Source: Dichelobacter nodosus (GTDB taxonomy: Bacteria > Pseudomonadota > Gammaproteobacteria > Cardiobacteriales > Cardiobacteriaceae). From it: a DNA stretch of 64,000 nt. The stretch covers positions 1-64,000 of the forward strand of contig NZ_LGVW01000006.1 in the NCBI RefSeq assembly GCF_001263335.1. Reading direction: 5' to 3'. Below are positions 27,356-36,268 of the stretch, one piece after another (position 1 is the stretch's first letter; the number at the start of each line of letters is the position of its first letter). The position numbers and the translations under genes were made by a program. The notes beneath the pieces were generated by a model. The model did no database searches. It saw only the letters and a list, made by a program, of their open reading frames with translations, and was not told where the DNA came from.

Positions 27356-29101
27356 CTATCCCCCTGATGCAGATGATTCAATTAATTGATAACGTTCCAT
27401 CGTAATCCGAAAACAGGCGCCGCCTTCTTCTCGATCAACGTATTCTATTTTGGCTTGATTTGCTAAACACATTTCGCGTACTAAAAATAAACCTAACCCC
27501 GTTCCTTGCTGTTTCGAAAAAAACGGTTCGAAAATACGATCTTGATCGTCTTCGGCAATGCCTAAACCGTTATCGCAAATGTCTAAATACAAAAAATGAC
27601 CGCTGGTGGCAAAATGCGCTTTTAAAGTAATTTCAACATCTTGCCGACCGCTATGGGCAACGGCATTGAGCATTAAATTATGCAAAATTTGCCGCAGATG
27701 TTCCCGGTCAAAATAAATGCTGTACGCCGCCGCGGCGCTCATATCCGTTCTAATTGGAATTGATTCTAAAGCATCGTAACTGCTGGCGTCTTCAATAACT
27801 TCATGAATGAATTGATTTAATTTGATGAGTTGCATGGTTGCCGTTTTTTGGCTAAACATGCTTAAAATGTTGTCGATAATCACATTCATTCTTTGCCCGT
27901 TATTCGTAATCTTTTCAGCAAGATATAAAATCATCGTATCTTGCGTTTGCTCTTTGATGAGTTCATTAGCGCTTAATACCGAACCCAACGGATTACGAAT
28001 TTCGTGCGCAATACTGGCGGTTAAACGCCCCAGCGCCGCTAAACGATTTTCTCTAACTTTTTGAAAACTATGCCGCATATCTTCAAACGATAACATAATC
28101 AGCGGCACGTACGTTTTCATGCGCACAAAAGAAAACTCTACGCTGTAATCCACTCCTTTGATTTGAAAAGGCGTATGGTCATTTTCTTTAATGCGTTCCC
28201 AACGCGCTTGCCGTTGAATAAGTTCCGAACTTAAACTTTGTAATTGTGTTGGCGGCGGCATTTCTGATGGTAAATCAAATAATAAGCGCGCTTGATGGTT
28301 CATTGAAATAATTTCTCCAACCAAATTCACCACCACTAACGCCGTTTGCATTTCAGAAAAAACGGTGTCATTGAGTTCATGCAATTGATTAGCAGAAATC
28401 GTTTGAATCCACGCTTGAATTTTATTTTCCCGCGCCTGCGTGGCTAAATAACCCACCATAATGACTAAAATAAAAATCGCCGATGACAAAATCGATGTCG
28501 TTTGAAAAAGTTGCATATTTTCCAAACTATTTTGGTAAAAAATGGTTAATTTGTGTCCCAAACTGATCGGATTACCTGCCGCGGTGTCGTGCGTCACCCG
28601 CCACAATCCCACCAAAAATAATAAAGAAAGATAAGTGACGAACGAAAAAACAATGCTTTGCCGAAAAGATAAAGTCAATATCGAAAGTAATAAAGTTGTC
28701 ACATAACTAACCGAGAGAAAATCCCAATTTAATTCAGGTTGCAGCTGCCAAAAAAACAACTGCAAAATCAACGCTTCAGCAATGGCGTTGGCGAGAATAA
28801 TTACCGAGCTGACTTCATCTTTGAGCGCATAAAGCGTTAAAAGTCCCATCACGACGATATAAATCAGCCCGACGATCAACACCGATTCCGGAATATTGCC
28901 TTTCAATGCGATTTGTTTACCCAAAAAAGTGGGCGAACAAAACATTAAAACCACAACGAATAAAATTCGACAAACGTTAAAAACCAGCATCAAATTTTGC
29001 CGCGTTTCCATGCTGCGCGCTTGCCCTAATGCGCGTAATTTAATGGTATTGTTGAGCGGAATCATCTGCCGCATGGGCGTTTGTCGTTGTTGCATACGCA
29101 T
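27356..29101 (-). CDS. pilS: Sensor histidine kinase PilS
   Basis: Membrane sensor that phosphorylates PilR. 581 residues: six membrane segments in about 35-225, a PAS-like region (about 240-350), the H-box IAHEIRNPLGSVLSANELI (about 362-380), N-box HNLMLNAVAHSG (about 484-495), G1 DICDNGLGIAEDDQDRIFEPFF and G2 KQQGTGLGLFLVREM. ATG at 29101 overlaps the rsmE stop as ATGA; an upstream extension of the frame lies wholly inside rsmE and is rejected. In pseudomonads PilS senses pilin levels in the membrane; that is established there, inferred here. Confidence 0.9.
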   Translation of the reverse strand: MRMQQRQTPMRQMIPLNNTIKLRALGQARSMETRQNLMLVFNVCRILFVVVLMFCSPTFLGKQIALKGNIPESVLIVGLIYIVVMGLLTLYALKDEVSSVIILANAIAEALILQLFFWQLQPELNWDFLSVSYVTTLLLSILTLSFRQSIVFSFVTYLSLLFLVGLWRVTHDTAAGNPISLGHKLTIFYQNSLENMQLFQTTSILSSAIFILVIMVGYLATQARENKIQAWIQTISANQLHELNDTVFSEMQTALVVVNLVGEIISMNHQARLLFDLPSEMPPPTQLQSLSSELIQRQARWERIKENDHTPFQIKGVDYSVEFSFVRMKTYVPLIMLSFEDMRHSFQKVRENRLAALGRLTASIAHEIRNPLGSVLSANELIKEQTQDTMILYLAEKITNNGQRMNVIIDNILSMFSQKTATMQLIKLNQFIHEVIEDASSYDALESIPIRTDMSAAAAYSIYFDREHLRQILHNLMLNAVAHSGRQDVEITLKAHFATSGHFLYLDICDNGLGIAEDDQDRIFEPFFSKQQGTGLGLFLVREMCLANQAKIEYVDREEGGACFRITMERYQLIESSASGG

Positions 29102-29823
29102 CACAACGCCCCCAGTAATAATTGTGCTTTTACAACGGCAACCACGGAAGCCGTATCCGCGCGCAAAATGCGCGAACCAAAACAATGCGTTTTCCAGCCC
29201 ATATGAACCGCACTTTGCACTTCATCTTCGCTAAATCCGCCTTCCGGTCCCACCATTAATGCAATTGATGATGGCATTTCTTTTATCGCCGGCGTGGTTT
29301 CATCGTGAGGGCTCAAAATCCATTTCTCGTCTGCAATCGTTTTTAGCGCGTCAATAAAATTCATCGGCAACGATAATAACGGCCACTCCGCCCGTCCGCA
29401 TTGCAACGCGCTCGCTTGTAAAATGCCTTGCCAATGTTCATATTTAGAAGTTAACCGATCGCCTTCAATACGGCGTTCACTGCGTTCCGTATTCATGGGA
29501 ATCACGCGGCGCACGCCGAGCTCTACGCTTTTTTGCAAAACCCAATCCATCGGTTCACCTTTTAAAAGCGCCGGCAATAAAATCACTTCTGTTTTGGGGC
29601 GCGTACTATGTTCACTGCGGCTATAAACGCGCACTAAAGTTTGTTTGCGATCGATGCAGGTTATTTCGCCGTGATAAAAATAACCATCGCCACAAATCAC
29701 ATCTACCGCATCATTTTCACGCAGCCGCAATACTTTCAGCGCGTGATGATGGGAAACATCGCTTAACGCGACCGCTTCCCCTACTGCTGGCTGACCTTCG
29801 CAAAGCAGTCGAATATCACGCAT
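29101..29823 (-). CDS. rsmE: 16S rRNA m3U1498 methyltransferase RsmE
   Basis: Methylates N3 of U1498 in 16S rRNA with SAM. 240 residues in the SPOUT knot fold: N-terminal PUA-like domain (about 1-70, SHHHALKVLRLRENDAV), then LLPALLKGEPMDWVLQKSVELGV (about 82-104), TERSERR, LMVGPEGGFSEDEV (about 188-201) and FGSRILRADTA (about 214-224), the knot that binds SAM. GAGGA lies 8 bases before the ATG. First gene of the nine-gene operon that ends with ubiB. Confidence 0.95.
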   Translation of the reverse strand: MRDIRLLCEGQPAVGEAVALSDVSHHHALKVLRLRENDAVDVICGDGYFYHGEITCIDRKQTLVRVYSRSEHSTRPKTEVILLPALLKGEPMDWVLQKSVELGVRRVIPMNTERSERRIEGDRLTSKYEHWQGILQASALQCGRAEWPLLSLPMNFIDALKTIADEKWILSPHDETTPAIKEMPSSIALMVGPEGGFSEDEVQSAVHMGWKTHCFGSRILRADTASVVAVVKAQLLLGAL

Positions 29824-29981
29824 AAAAAATCCTCATAAAAAATAAGATTAAAGTGGTACGATTTTCGCCTCGTTTAAAAACAACGGTTAACATAAATTCC
29901 CGTAGCCCCATTTTTAAAATCAAAATGATCCTTTATTTGCTTTGAATTGTACCATTTCCTTATCAGAAAAAAGGGGTATAT

Positions 29982-30764
29982 ATGACAAAAATTGGCAGTT
30001 GGAACGTCAATTCTCTCAACGTACGAAAAAATCAAGTTATTGATTATTTTAAAAATAATGATTTAGATATTTTAGGACTTCAAGAACTCAAGCAAGAAGA
30101 TGCCGCTATCGATAAAAAAGCGTTTCTCGATGCCGGTTGGTATTTAGAAACGTTTGGGCAAAAAACCTATAACGGCGTGGCGCTACTTAGCAAAACGCCG
30201 CCAGAAAACGTGGTGCGCGGCATTCCCGATTATCACGATCCCGCCGCGCGCGCCATTGCTGCCAGTTATGGAGCGATGCGCGTCTTAAATCTTTATGTGC
30301 CTAACGGTAAAGCCGTTTTTGATGAAAAATTTCACTATAAACTCGAATGGCTGCAACACGTTCAACGTTATATTGCGCATTTATGCGCGCATTATCCGCA
30401 TCTGGTGGTGATCGGTGATTTTAATATTGCACCGACGGATCGTGATGTTTTTGACCCGAGACAATTCCAAGAAAAATTGCTGTGTTCTGATGCCGAACGC
30501 CGCGCTTTACACGCACTTTTTGCTTTGGGATTGCGCGACAGTTTCCGCGAAATGCACCCCGAAAAAACGCAATTTTCGTGGTGGGATTATCGTTATAACG
30601 CGTGGCAACGCAATTTGGGATTGCGCATTGATTTAGTTTTAATCTCTTCTAAATTGCGTCTTATCGCCGCCGATATTGATACGCAAACCCGACAAAATGA
30701 ACGACCATCAGATCATAGTGTTGTTTGGGCGCAGGTGGAAAATCCATCTGGCGAGTCTGCATGA
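29982..30764 (+). CDS. xthA: Exodeoxyribonuclease III (AP endonuclease)
   Basis: Mg-dependent base-excision repair nuclease that cuts at abasic sites and digests 3' ends. 260 residues of the EEP fold: SWNVNSLNVRK (about 6-16), LGLQELKQEDA with the metal-binding Glu (about 32), NGVALLSKTPPE, LNLYVPNG (about 102), VVIGDFNIAPTDRDV (catalytic Asp/Asn, about 147), FSWWDYR (about 203), RIDLVLIS and PSDHSVVWA with the catalytic His. AAAAGGGG precedes the ATG at spacing 8. Single gene with a divergent neighbour rsmE. Confidence 0.93.
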   Translation: MTKIGSWNVNSLNVRKNQVIDYFKNNDLDILGLQELKQEDAAIDKKAFLDAGWYLETFGQKTYNGVALLSKTPPENVVRGIPDYHDPAARAIAASYGAMRVLNLYVPNGKAVFDEKFHYKLEWLQHVQRYIAHLCAHYPHLVVIGDFNIAPTDRDVFDPRQFQEKLLCSDAERRALHALFALGLRDSFREMHPEKTQFSWWDYRYNAWQRNLGLRIDLVLISSKLRLIAADIDTQTRQNERPSDHSVVWAQVENPSGESA

Positions 30765-30771
30765 AAAACAG

Positions 30772-30799
30772 TTGAAAATAGCCAAACAATGATTAATAT
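30772..30799 (+). promoter_or_regulatory. Promoter of the acidic-protein gene
   Basis: TTGAAA (30772-30777) and TAATAT (30794-30799) with 16 bases between, about 80 bases before the start codon. Together with a strong GGAGG and a good terminator this marks a separate transcription unit. Confidence 0.55.
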
Positions 30800-30878
30800 A
30801 CGCTTTCCATGATCAACGAGAAAATGAGTTCATTATCTCATTGAAATCAAATATGTTTTTAAAACGGAGGCAAAAATC

Positions 30879-31148
30879 ATGGCACACGAAGACGATTACG
30901 AAGAAGACGATTTCTCTTACAACGACGAAGATCAAGAATATGATGATGAAATCGATGAAGACGATTACGACGATGAAGCGTCTTATGATGATTTCGATCA
31001 TGAATATGATGACGACGAAACCGACGAAGACGCAGATTGGCATGATGGCTATGAACGTGACGGCGAAGACGGCTGGTTCTATGATGATGACGATAGCGAC
31101 GACGATTACGACGATGATGGCTTTGATGATTACGACGACGAAGAATAA
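30879..31148 (+). CDS. Extremely acidic Asp/Tyr-rich small protein, unknown
   Basis: 89 residues, of which 39 are Asp and 15 Glu (61 percent acidic), with no Lys, one Arg, ten Tyr, four Phe and two Trp. The sequence is repetitive (DDYD, DDFD, EYDD units) and should be disordered and very negatively charged; there is no signal peptide or membrane segment, so it is probably cytoplasmic. Reality is supported by a strong GGAGG 8 bases before ATG, a consensus-like promoter and a canonical terminator. DNA- or RNA-mimic, cation buffer and chaperone-like roles are possible; none is shown. No known family is recognised with confidence. Confidence 0.75.
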   Translation: MAHEDDYEEDDFSYNDEDQEYDDEIDEDDYDDEASYDDFDHEYDDDETDEDADWHDGYERDGEDGWFYDDDDSDDDYDDDGFDDYDDEE

Positions 31149-31172
31149 TATTTTTTAAGCAAATATTATCGC

Positions 31173-31199
31173 GCCGTAGTGTTCGCTACGGCTTTTTTC
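31173..31199 (+). terminator. Rho-independent terminator after the acidic-protein gene
   Basis: GCCGTAG / CTACGGC, 7-bp perfect stem with a TGTTCG loop followed by TTTTTT. Confidence 0.9.
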
Positions 31200-31315
31200 T
31201 TTTCTGCTTTTGCCTTTTCCCCAATCCACTACTGATTAAGAAAACTGACAAATAAACCGTCCGCTGCTATGATTTTGCCGATAACAGCGATTTGCTGTAG
31301 TTACTAGGAGTACTT

Positions 31316-32644
31316 ATGATTCAAACTGTATTACCACAATCAACCTTTGCCAAACGTCGTGAACAATTATTTTCACGTTTGCCAGAGGGGGCTGTTGTCA
31401 TCTTATATTCTGGGGATTTGGTCATGAGAAATCGTGGCACTGAATACCCTTTCCGTCCCGATAGCTATTTTTGGTATTTCACAGGTTTTCCAGAACCAGA
31501 AACCACCGCGATTTTATGCCGTAAAGCCGGAAAAGTGCACTACACTTTATTCTGCGCCAACCGCGATCCCAGTCGCGAAATTTGGACGGGAAAAATTGTC
31601 GGACAAGAAGGTGCCGTCAGCGATTATGGTGCTGATGAAGCCTATCCTTTAACAGAAAAACATCGTATCACCGGTTTGTTAGCAGCAAGCCATCATATTT
31701 ACGCTGTTTTAGGAGAAAAAGCTGAACACGATCAAGAAGTCATGCAATTTATCCGCAGCGCAAACCAATTAGCAGGCAAAGCAGGCACTGAAATTGAAGA
31801 TCTCAAAGATCTCCGCCGTATTGCTGGCGAAATGCGCATGTTTAAATCCATTGAGGAACAAAATCTGTTGCATGAAGCCGGACGCATCACGGCTGCCGGT
31901 CACCGTGCAGCAATGCGTGCTGCTCAAGCAGGCGCTTATGAATATACCGCGCAAGCGGCGATGGAAGCAGAATTTCGCCGTTATCACGGTTGCCATTGGT
32001 CATTCCCGAGCATTATCGCTGCCGGTAGTAACGCCTGTTGTTTGCATTATGAAATCAATAACGCCCCACTGCGCAGCGGTGATTTAGTGTTATTTGACAC
32101 CGGCGCGGAATATGCCGGTTACGCCGGCGATATCAGCCGCACGATTCCAATTAACGGCAAATTTACCCGTAACCAACAAGCGTTATATGAAGTGGTTTTA
32201 AACGCACAACTCAACGCCATTCATTCCGCCCGCGCCGGCATTACGCATGACGAATTACACCGTCAAGCCAGTATCGATTTAATGCAAGGCATTTTTGATT
32301 TGGGCATTGTTGATGGCGGCGATGCGGCAGAATGGGTTGATAGCGGCAAAGTAAAACGTTTTTATCCGCACAGCACCGGACATTGGCTGGGATTAGATGT
32401 GCATGATGTAGGCGCTTATTATGTCAACGGTCAATCGCGTACATATCAACCCGATATGGTTATCACCATTGAACCAGGTTTATATTTACAACCTGATGAT
32501 TTGGGTATTGATGAATCTTGGCGTGGTATCGGCATTCGCATTGAAGACGATATCATCATCACCAAAGGCGATCCTGAAATCACCACCAGCGATGCGCCAA
32601 AAACCGTTCGCGAAATCGAAGAATTTTTAAGCGGTCGTGAATAA
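31316..32644 (+). CDS. pepP: Xaa-Pro aminopeptidase (PepP)
   Basis: Cytoplasmic aminopeptidase P that removes the N-terminal residue ahead of proline. 442 residues: N-terminal creatinase-like domain 1-170 (RNRGTEYPFRPDSYFWYFTGFPEPE) and pita-bread domain with the two-metal ligands in LFDTGAEYAGYAGDISRT (two Asp, about 260-277), HSTGHWLGLDVHDVG (His, about 348-362), ITIEPGLY (Glu, about 384) and GIRIEDDI (Glu, about 405). AGGAG precedes the ATG. Fits peptide use together with the Opp transporter. Confidence 0.95.
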   Translation: MIQTVLPQSTFAKRREQLFSRLPEGAVVILYSGDLVMRNRGTEYPFRPDSYFWYFTGFPEPETTAILCRKAGKVHYTLFCANRDPSREIWTGKIVGQEGAVSDYGADEAYPLTEKHRITGLLAASHHIYAVLGEKAEHDQEVMQFIRSANQLAGKAGTEIEDLKDLRRIAGEMRMFKSIEEQNLLHEAGRITAAGHRAAMRAAQAGAYEYTAQAAMEAEFRRYHGCHWSFPSIIAAGSNACCLHYEINNAPLRSGDLVLFDTGAEYAGYAGDISRTIPINGKFTRNQQALYEVVLNAQLNAIHSARAGITHDELHRQASIDLMQGIFDLGIVDGGDAAEWVDSGKVKRFYPHSTGHWLGLDVHDVGAYYVNGQSRTYQPDMVITIEPGLYLQPDDLGIDESWRGIGIRIEDDIIITKGDPEITTSDAPKTVREIEEFLSGRE

Positions 32645-32663
32645 AAACAAAAAGTCACAAAAA

Positions 32664-32691
32664 AAACTGGTCATTAATGACCAGTTTTTTT
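32664..32691. terminator. Bidirectional terminator between pepP and ffh
   Basis: ACTGGTCATTAATGACCAGT is a perfect 20-base palindrome flanked by A and T runs, so it can stop both convergent transcripts. Confidence 0.9.
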
Positions 32692-32717
32692 GCGCGCCAC
32701 TTTGCGATTTATAAAGA

Positions 32718-34076
32718 TTATTTAAACGGCAAAGATCCCATTGGAACATTGCCTTGATTACGTAAAGACCGCGCCCAACCGCTGTTTTTAAATTTTTTCA
32801 TTTGTTTTTGCATTTCGCGGAATTGTTTGAGCAAACGATTGATTTCGGGCACATCTAAACCGCAGCCCGCGGCAATGCGGCGTTTGCGCGAACCTTTGAT
32901 GATGTCAGGATTACGCCGTTCTTCCAAAGTCATCGATAAAATGATGGCTTCTTGTTGCCGGATTTTTTTCGGTGATAAATGTTCGTTTTTAATATGACTG
33001 GGCAATGAACCGAGTCCAGGGAATTTTTCGAGCATTTTATCGAGGTCAATTTGCTGAATTTGATGCAATTGTTCACGAAAATCCTCTAAATCAAAACTTT
33101 TGCCGCGAATCATTTTTTTGGCAAGCCGGCGGGCATTTTTTTCATCAACTTGATGCTCTAAATCCTCGATCATGCCCAAAATATCGCCCATTCCGAGAAT
33201 GCGCGAAGCAATGCGGTCAGGGTGAAACGCTTCCAAAGCGTCGGTTTTTTCGCCGATACCCAAAAACTTAATCGGTTTTCCCGTGATATGACGAATTGAT
33301 AACGCCGCCCCACCGCGCGCATCGCCATCAACTTTCGACAAAATAATCCCCGTTAACGGCAAGGCATCGTGAAACGCTTTTGCCGTATTTGCGGCATCTT
33401 GTCCAGTCATCGCATCAACGACGAACAATGTTTCAATTGGTTGCAAACATTGATGCAATAATTTGATTTCATTCATTAATTGCTCATCAACGTGCATGCG
33501 TCCCGCGGTATCAACAATTAAAACATCAAAAAATTGTTTTTGCGCAAAATCTAAAGCGCGGTTGGCGATATCTTGCGGCGCTTCTTGTTCGTGCGAGAGA
33601 ATGAAGGTGGCATTAATTTGTTCGGCTAAAGTTTGCAATTGTTTGATCGCTGCCGGACGATAAATATCCACAGAAACCAGCGCCACTTTTTTCTTTTCGT
33701 TCATCAATCGCCGCGCTAATTTCGCCGCGGAAGTGGTTTTACCAGAACCTTGCAATCCAGCCAGCAAAATGACCGCCGGCGGTTGAGTGGCAAGATTAAG
33801 CGCGTCATTTTGTTCCCCCATAATGCGGGTTAATTCCGCTTGCACGATTTTCAAAAAAGCTTGATCGGGCGAAAGTTTTTGCCCAACTTCTTGACCAATT
33901 GCAGCTTCTTTAATCGTTTCGGTGACTTCTTTCACCACGGGCAACGCAACGTCAGCTTCAATCAATGCCATGCGCACTTCACGCAAAGCATTTTCAATAT
34001 TTTCTTCACTGATACGGCTTTGTCCGCGTAATTTTTTAAAAGTAGCCTGTAGGCGATCGCTTAAATTATCAAACAT
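32718..34076 (-). CDS. ffh: Signal recognition particle protein Ffh
   Basis: GTPase subunit of the bacterial SRP; binds 4.5S RNA and hydrophobic signal sequences and delivers ribosomes to FtsY. 452 residues: N domain (1-90), G domain with LAGLQGSGKTTSAAKLA (about 105-121), VDIYRPAAIKQL, DTAGRMHVDEQLM (about 190), SKVDGDARGGAALS (about 247) and a methionine-rich M domain (about 330-452) with RKRRIAAGCG for RNA binding. ATG at 34076; the frame extends 14 codons upstream without conservation. Divergent from ypjD-corB, the usual proteobacterial arrangement. Confidence 0.95.
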   Translation of the reverse strand: MFDNLSDRLQATFKKLRGQSRISEENIENALREVRMALIEADVALPVVKEVTETIKEAAIGQEVGQKLSPDQAFLKIVQAELTRIMGEQNDALNLATQPPAVILLAGLQGSGKTTSAAKLARRLMNEKKKVALVSVDIYRPAAIKQLQTLAEQINATFILSHEQEAPQDIANRALDFAQKQFFDVLIVDTAGRMHVDEQLMNEIKLLHQCLQPIETLFVVDAMTGQDAANTAKAFHDALPLTGIILSKVDGDARGGAALSIRHITGKPIKFLGIGEKTDALEAFHPDRIASRILGMGDILGMIEDLEHQVDEKNARRLAKKMIRGKSFDLEDFREQLHQIQQIDLDKMLEKFPGLGSLPSHIKNEHLSPKKIRQQEAIILSMTLEERRNPDIIKGSRKRRIAAGCGLDVPEINRLLKQFREMQKQMKKFKNSGWARSLRNQGNVPMGSLPFK

Positions 34077-34171
34077 GATTATTCCTGATTTTTCTCTGTG
34101 ATAGCGGCTTGCATTCAATGCAAGATTTCATTCGTGTATTATAACGTTTTGTTTTATTTTTAGGGGCTGTT

Positions 34172-34951
34172 ATGGGGCTTTGGCTGCCGCTGATGGTGGT
34201 AAGTCTATATCTTGGAATGAGCGCGGCTTTTTGGCGTCTACGTCAACAAAAAATGAATCCGTTTTGGGCGGTGTTGTTGCTCGTTTTTATTTGCCAAATG
34301 CACGCCGTATTATTATTAACATCGCTGACGAATCCATCAGCGCATCTCATCAATTTATCCCCTTTTAACGTTCTTTCCATCGCCGCGTGGCTGTTGACGT
34401 GTTGCAGTTTATTGTGTTTGTGGCAACCGCAAATGGCCTTGGTGGGCGTTATCATCGGTGCGATTAACGCAATTTTGGTAACTCTTGCCAGTTTTGCCGG
34501 CAATCATGAAGTGCTGAGTCTCAACGAAAAAGGCGTTATTGGACACATTTTTATCTCAACTGCCGCCGGCAGCGTTTTAACGATTGCCTGCCTCCACAGC
34601 GTTTTTTATTGGTATTTATTTCACCGCTTAAAACAGAAAAAACTTAAAAATATCAATATGGCATCGCTTTCCCAACTCGAACGCATGACGATCATCTTCA
34701 TCATGTTGGGCTGGTTATTGCTATTATTTTCTTTATTCACCGGCTGGCTTTATGTAGACGGACTTTTTGCCGCCCATTTATGGCAAAACACGCTATTAAC
34801 CCTCGCATCTTTTGCCGTTTTAAGCTATTTATTACACGCTTATTTTTGGCAAAACCGCGGCGGACTTTGGCTCGTGCGGTGGTTATTTTTTGCTTACGGG
34901 TTACTTCTTACCGGCTACGTGTCGCGTACAATGATGATGAATTTATCCTAA
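34172..34951 (+). CDS. ypjD: CcsA/YpjD-family inner membrane protein
   Basis: 259-residue membrane protein with about eight helices. It has the cytochrome c assembly (CcsA/ResC) family layout, with a conserved His-bearing loop (GHIFISTAAGSVLTIACLHSVFYW, about 124-147) and a later FSLFTGWLYVDGLF segment. YpjD homologues sit beside ffh in many gammaproteobacteria; the role is unproved and a haem-handling function is inferred only from the family. Starts 96 bases from divergent ffh and runs into corB. Confidence 0.82.
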   Translation: MGLWLPLMVVSLYLGMSAAFWRLRQQKMNPFWAVLLLVFICQMHAVLLLTSLTNPSAHLINLSPFNVLSIAAWLLTCCSLLCLWQPQMALVGVIIGAINAILVTLASFAGNHEVLSLNEKGVIGHIFISTAAGSVLTIACLHSVFYWYLFHRLKQKKLKNINMASLSQLERMTIIFIMLGWLLLLFSLFTGWLYVDGLFAAHLWQNTLLTLASFAVLSYLLHAYFWQNRGGLWLVRWLFFAYGLLLTGYVSRTMMMNLS

Positions 34952-34967
34952 AAAAGGTCAGGAAAAC

Positions 34968-36257
34968 GTGGAATCTCTCCCGCTTGGAGCGTTACTTTTT
35001 ATTTTAATATTGTGTTTATTGGCATCGGCATTTTTCTCCGCCGCCGAAACCGCGATGATGTCGCTGAATCGTTATAAATTGAAACATTTAGTTGATGAAG
35101 GCAATATCGCTGCCAAACGCGTGGCGCGGCTGTTGCGCAAAACCGATCGGCTGCTTGCCACCATTCTTTTGGGCAATAATTTTGTCAATATTCTTGCTAC
35201 CTCAATCGGCACCATGATTGGATTGCGTTTGCTCGGCGATTTAGGCGTTTTGCTTGCCACCGTCATTTTGACCGTGATGATTTTATTATTTTCTGAAATC
35301 TCTCCAAAAACGCTCGCCGCGCTTTATCCAGAGCAAATTGCGCTCCCCGTTGCCCGCGCTATGCAAAGCATTGTTTGGTTTTTTTCACCGATGGTGTGGT
35401 TATTAAATAAATTAGTCGCCGCGATTTTTAAACCGTTTGGCATTGATGCCAACCACAAAAAAGAAGATACCTTGAGCACGGAAGAACTTAAAACCGTGGT
35501 GTTAAGTTCCTCTACTTCAACCAATTCTCCCGAACGGCAAGATATGATTTTGGGCATTTTAGAATTAGAGGATATGTCCGTTGATGAAGCGATGGTGCCG
35601 CGTAATGAATTAGAAGGCATTGATTTAAATGACAATTGGGACGAAATCATCACACAAATTACCAACTCTCGCCACGGGCGTTTGGTTGCCTACCGCGATA
35701 ATATCGATCAAGTTTTGGGCATGTTGCATTTGCGCGACGTCATCGGGCTGTATCATCAAAACCGTTTGCAACCTGAAGCATTGTTAGAAATTTTGCGCCC
35801 CTGCGTTTTCGTGCCTGAAGGAACGCCACTGCGCCGGCAATTATTAAATTTTCAAATGCAAAGAACCCGTAGCGGTTTAGTGATTGATGAATACGGCGAT
35901 ATTCAAGGACTCATTACGTTAGAAGATATTTTGATTCATATCGTCGGCAATATCGCTTCTGAAAGTGAAGAAGAGGAAGTGCCGGAAATCATCAAACGAC
36001 AAGCGCAGATTTTTGATGTAGACGGCGGCATCAGTTTGCGGTCATTAAATCGAGAATTAGGATTAAAATTGCCGCTCGACGGCCCTAATACTTTATCGGG
36101 GCTGATTATCGAACGTTTGGGCACGTTTCCCGAAACCGGAACCGAATTGCATTTTTCCGATTGCATCGTGCGCGTGAAACAATTTGCAGAAGGCGTGGTC
36201 AGTGAAGCGGAAGTTGAAGTTTTGCCGCCGCAAAATACAGATGATGACGAGTCATAA
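34968..36257 (+). CDS. CNNM/CorB-type transporter with CBS domains (YfjD family)
   Basis: 429-residue HlyC/CorC-family membrane protein linked to Mg/Co handling. Order: CNNM membrane domain (about 5-145) with SAFFSAAETAMMSLNRYKLKHL and LLGNNFVNILATSIGT; two CBS domains (about 205-330) with MVPRNELEGIDL and DEYGDIQGLITLEDIL; and a CorC_HlyC C-terminal domain (about 345-420). The start is GTG at 34968 with CAGGA upstream; no ATG fits. Second gene of ypjD-corB beside ffh, matching E. coli ypjD-yfjD. Confidence 0.9.
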   Translation: MESLPLGALLFILILCLLASAFFSAAETAMMSLNRYKLKHLVDEGNIAAKRVARLLRKTDRLLATILLGNNFVNILATSIGTMIGLRLLGDLGVLLATVILTVMILLFSEISPKTLAALYPEQIALPVARAMQSIVWFFSPMVWLLNKLVAAIFKPFGIDANHKKEDTLSTEELKTVVLSSSTSTNSPERQDMILGILELEDMSVDEAMVPRNELEGIDLNDNWDEIITQITNSRHGRLVAYRDNIDQVLGMLHLRDVIGLYHQNRLQPEALLEILRPCVFVPEGTPLRRQLLNFQMQRTRSGLVIDEYGDIQGLITLEDILIHIVGNIASESEEEEVPEIIKRQAQIFDVDGGISLRSLNRELGLKLPLDGPNTLSGLIIERLGTFPETGTELHFSDCIVRVKQFAEGVVSEAEVEVLPPQNTDDDES

Positions 36258-36268
36258 AGGAAAAAATA

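Noticed and set aside
30841-31158. Met/Thr/Lys-rich ORF over the acidic-protein gene
   Set aside because: It is the shifted frame of a GAT/GAC repeat region; the acidic frame has the ribosome site and matching stop.
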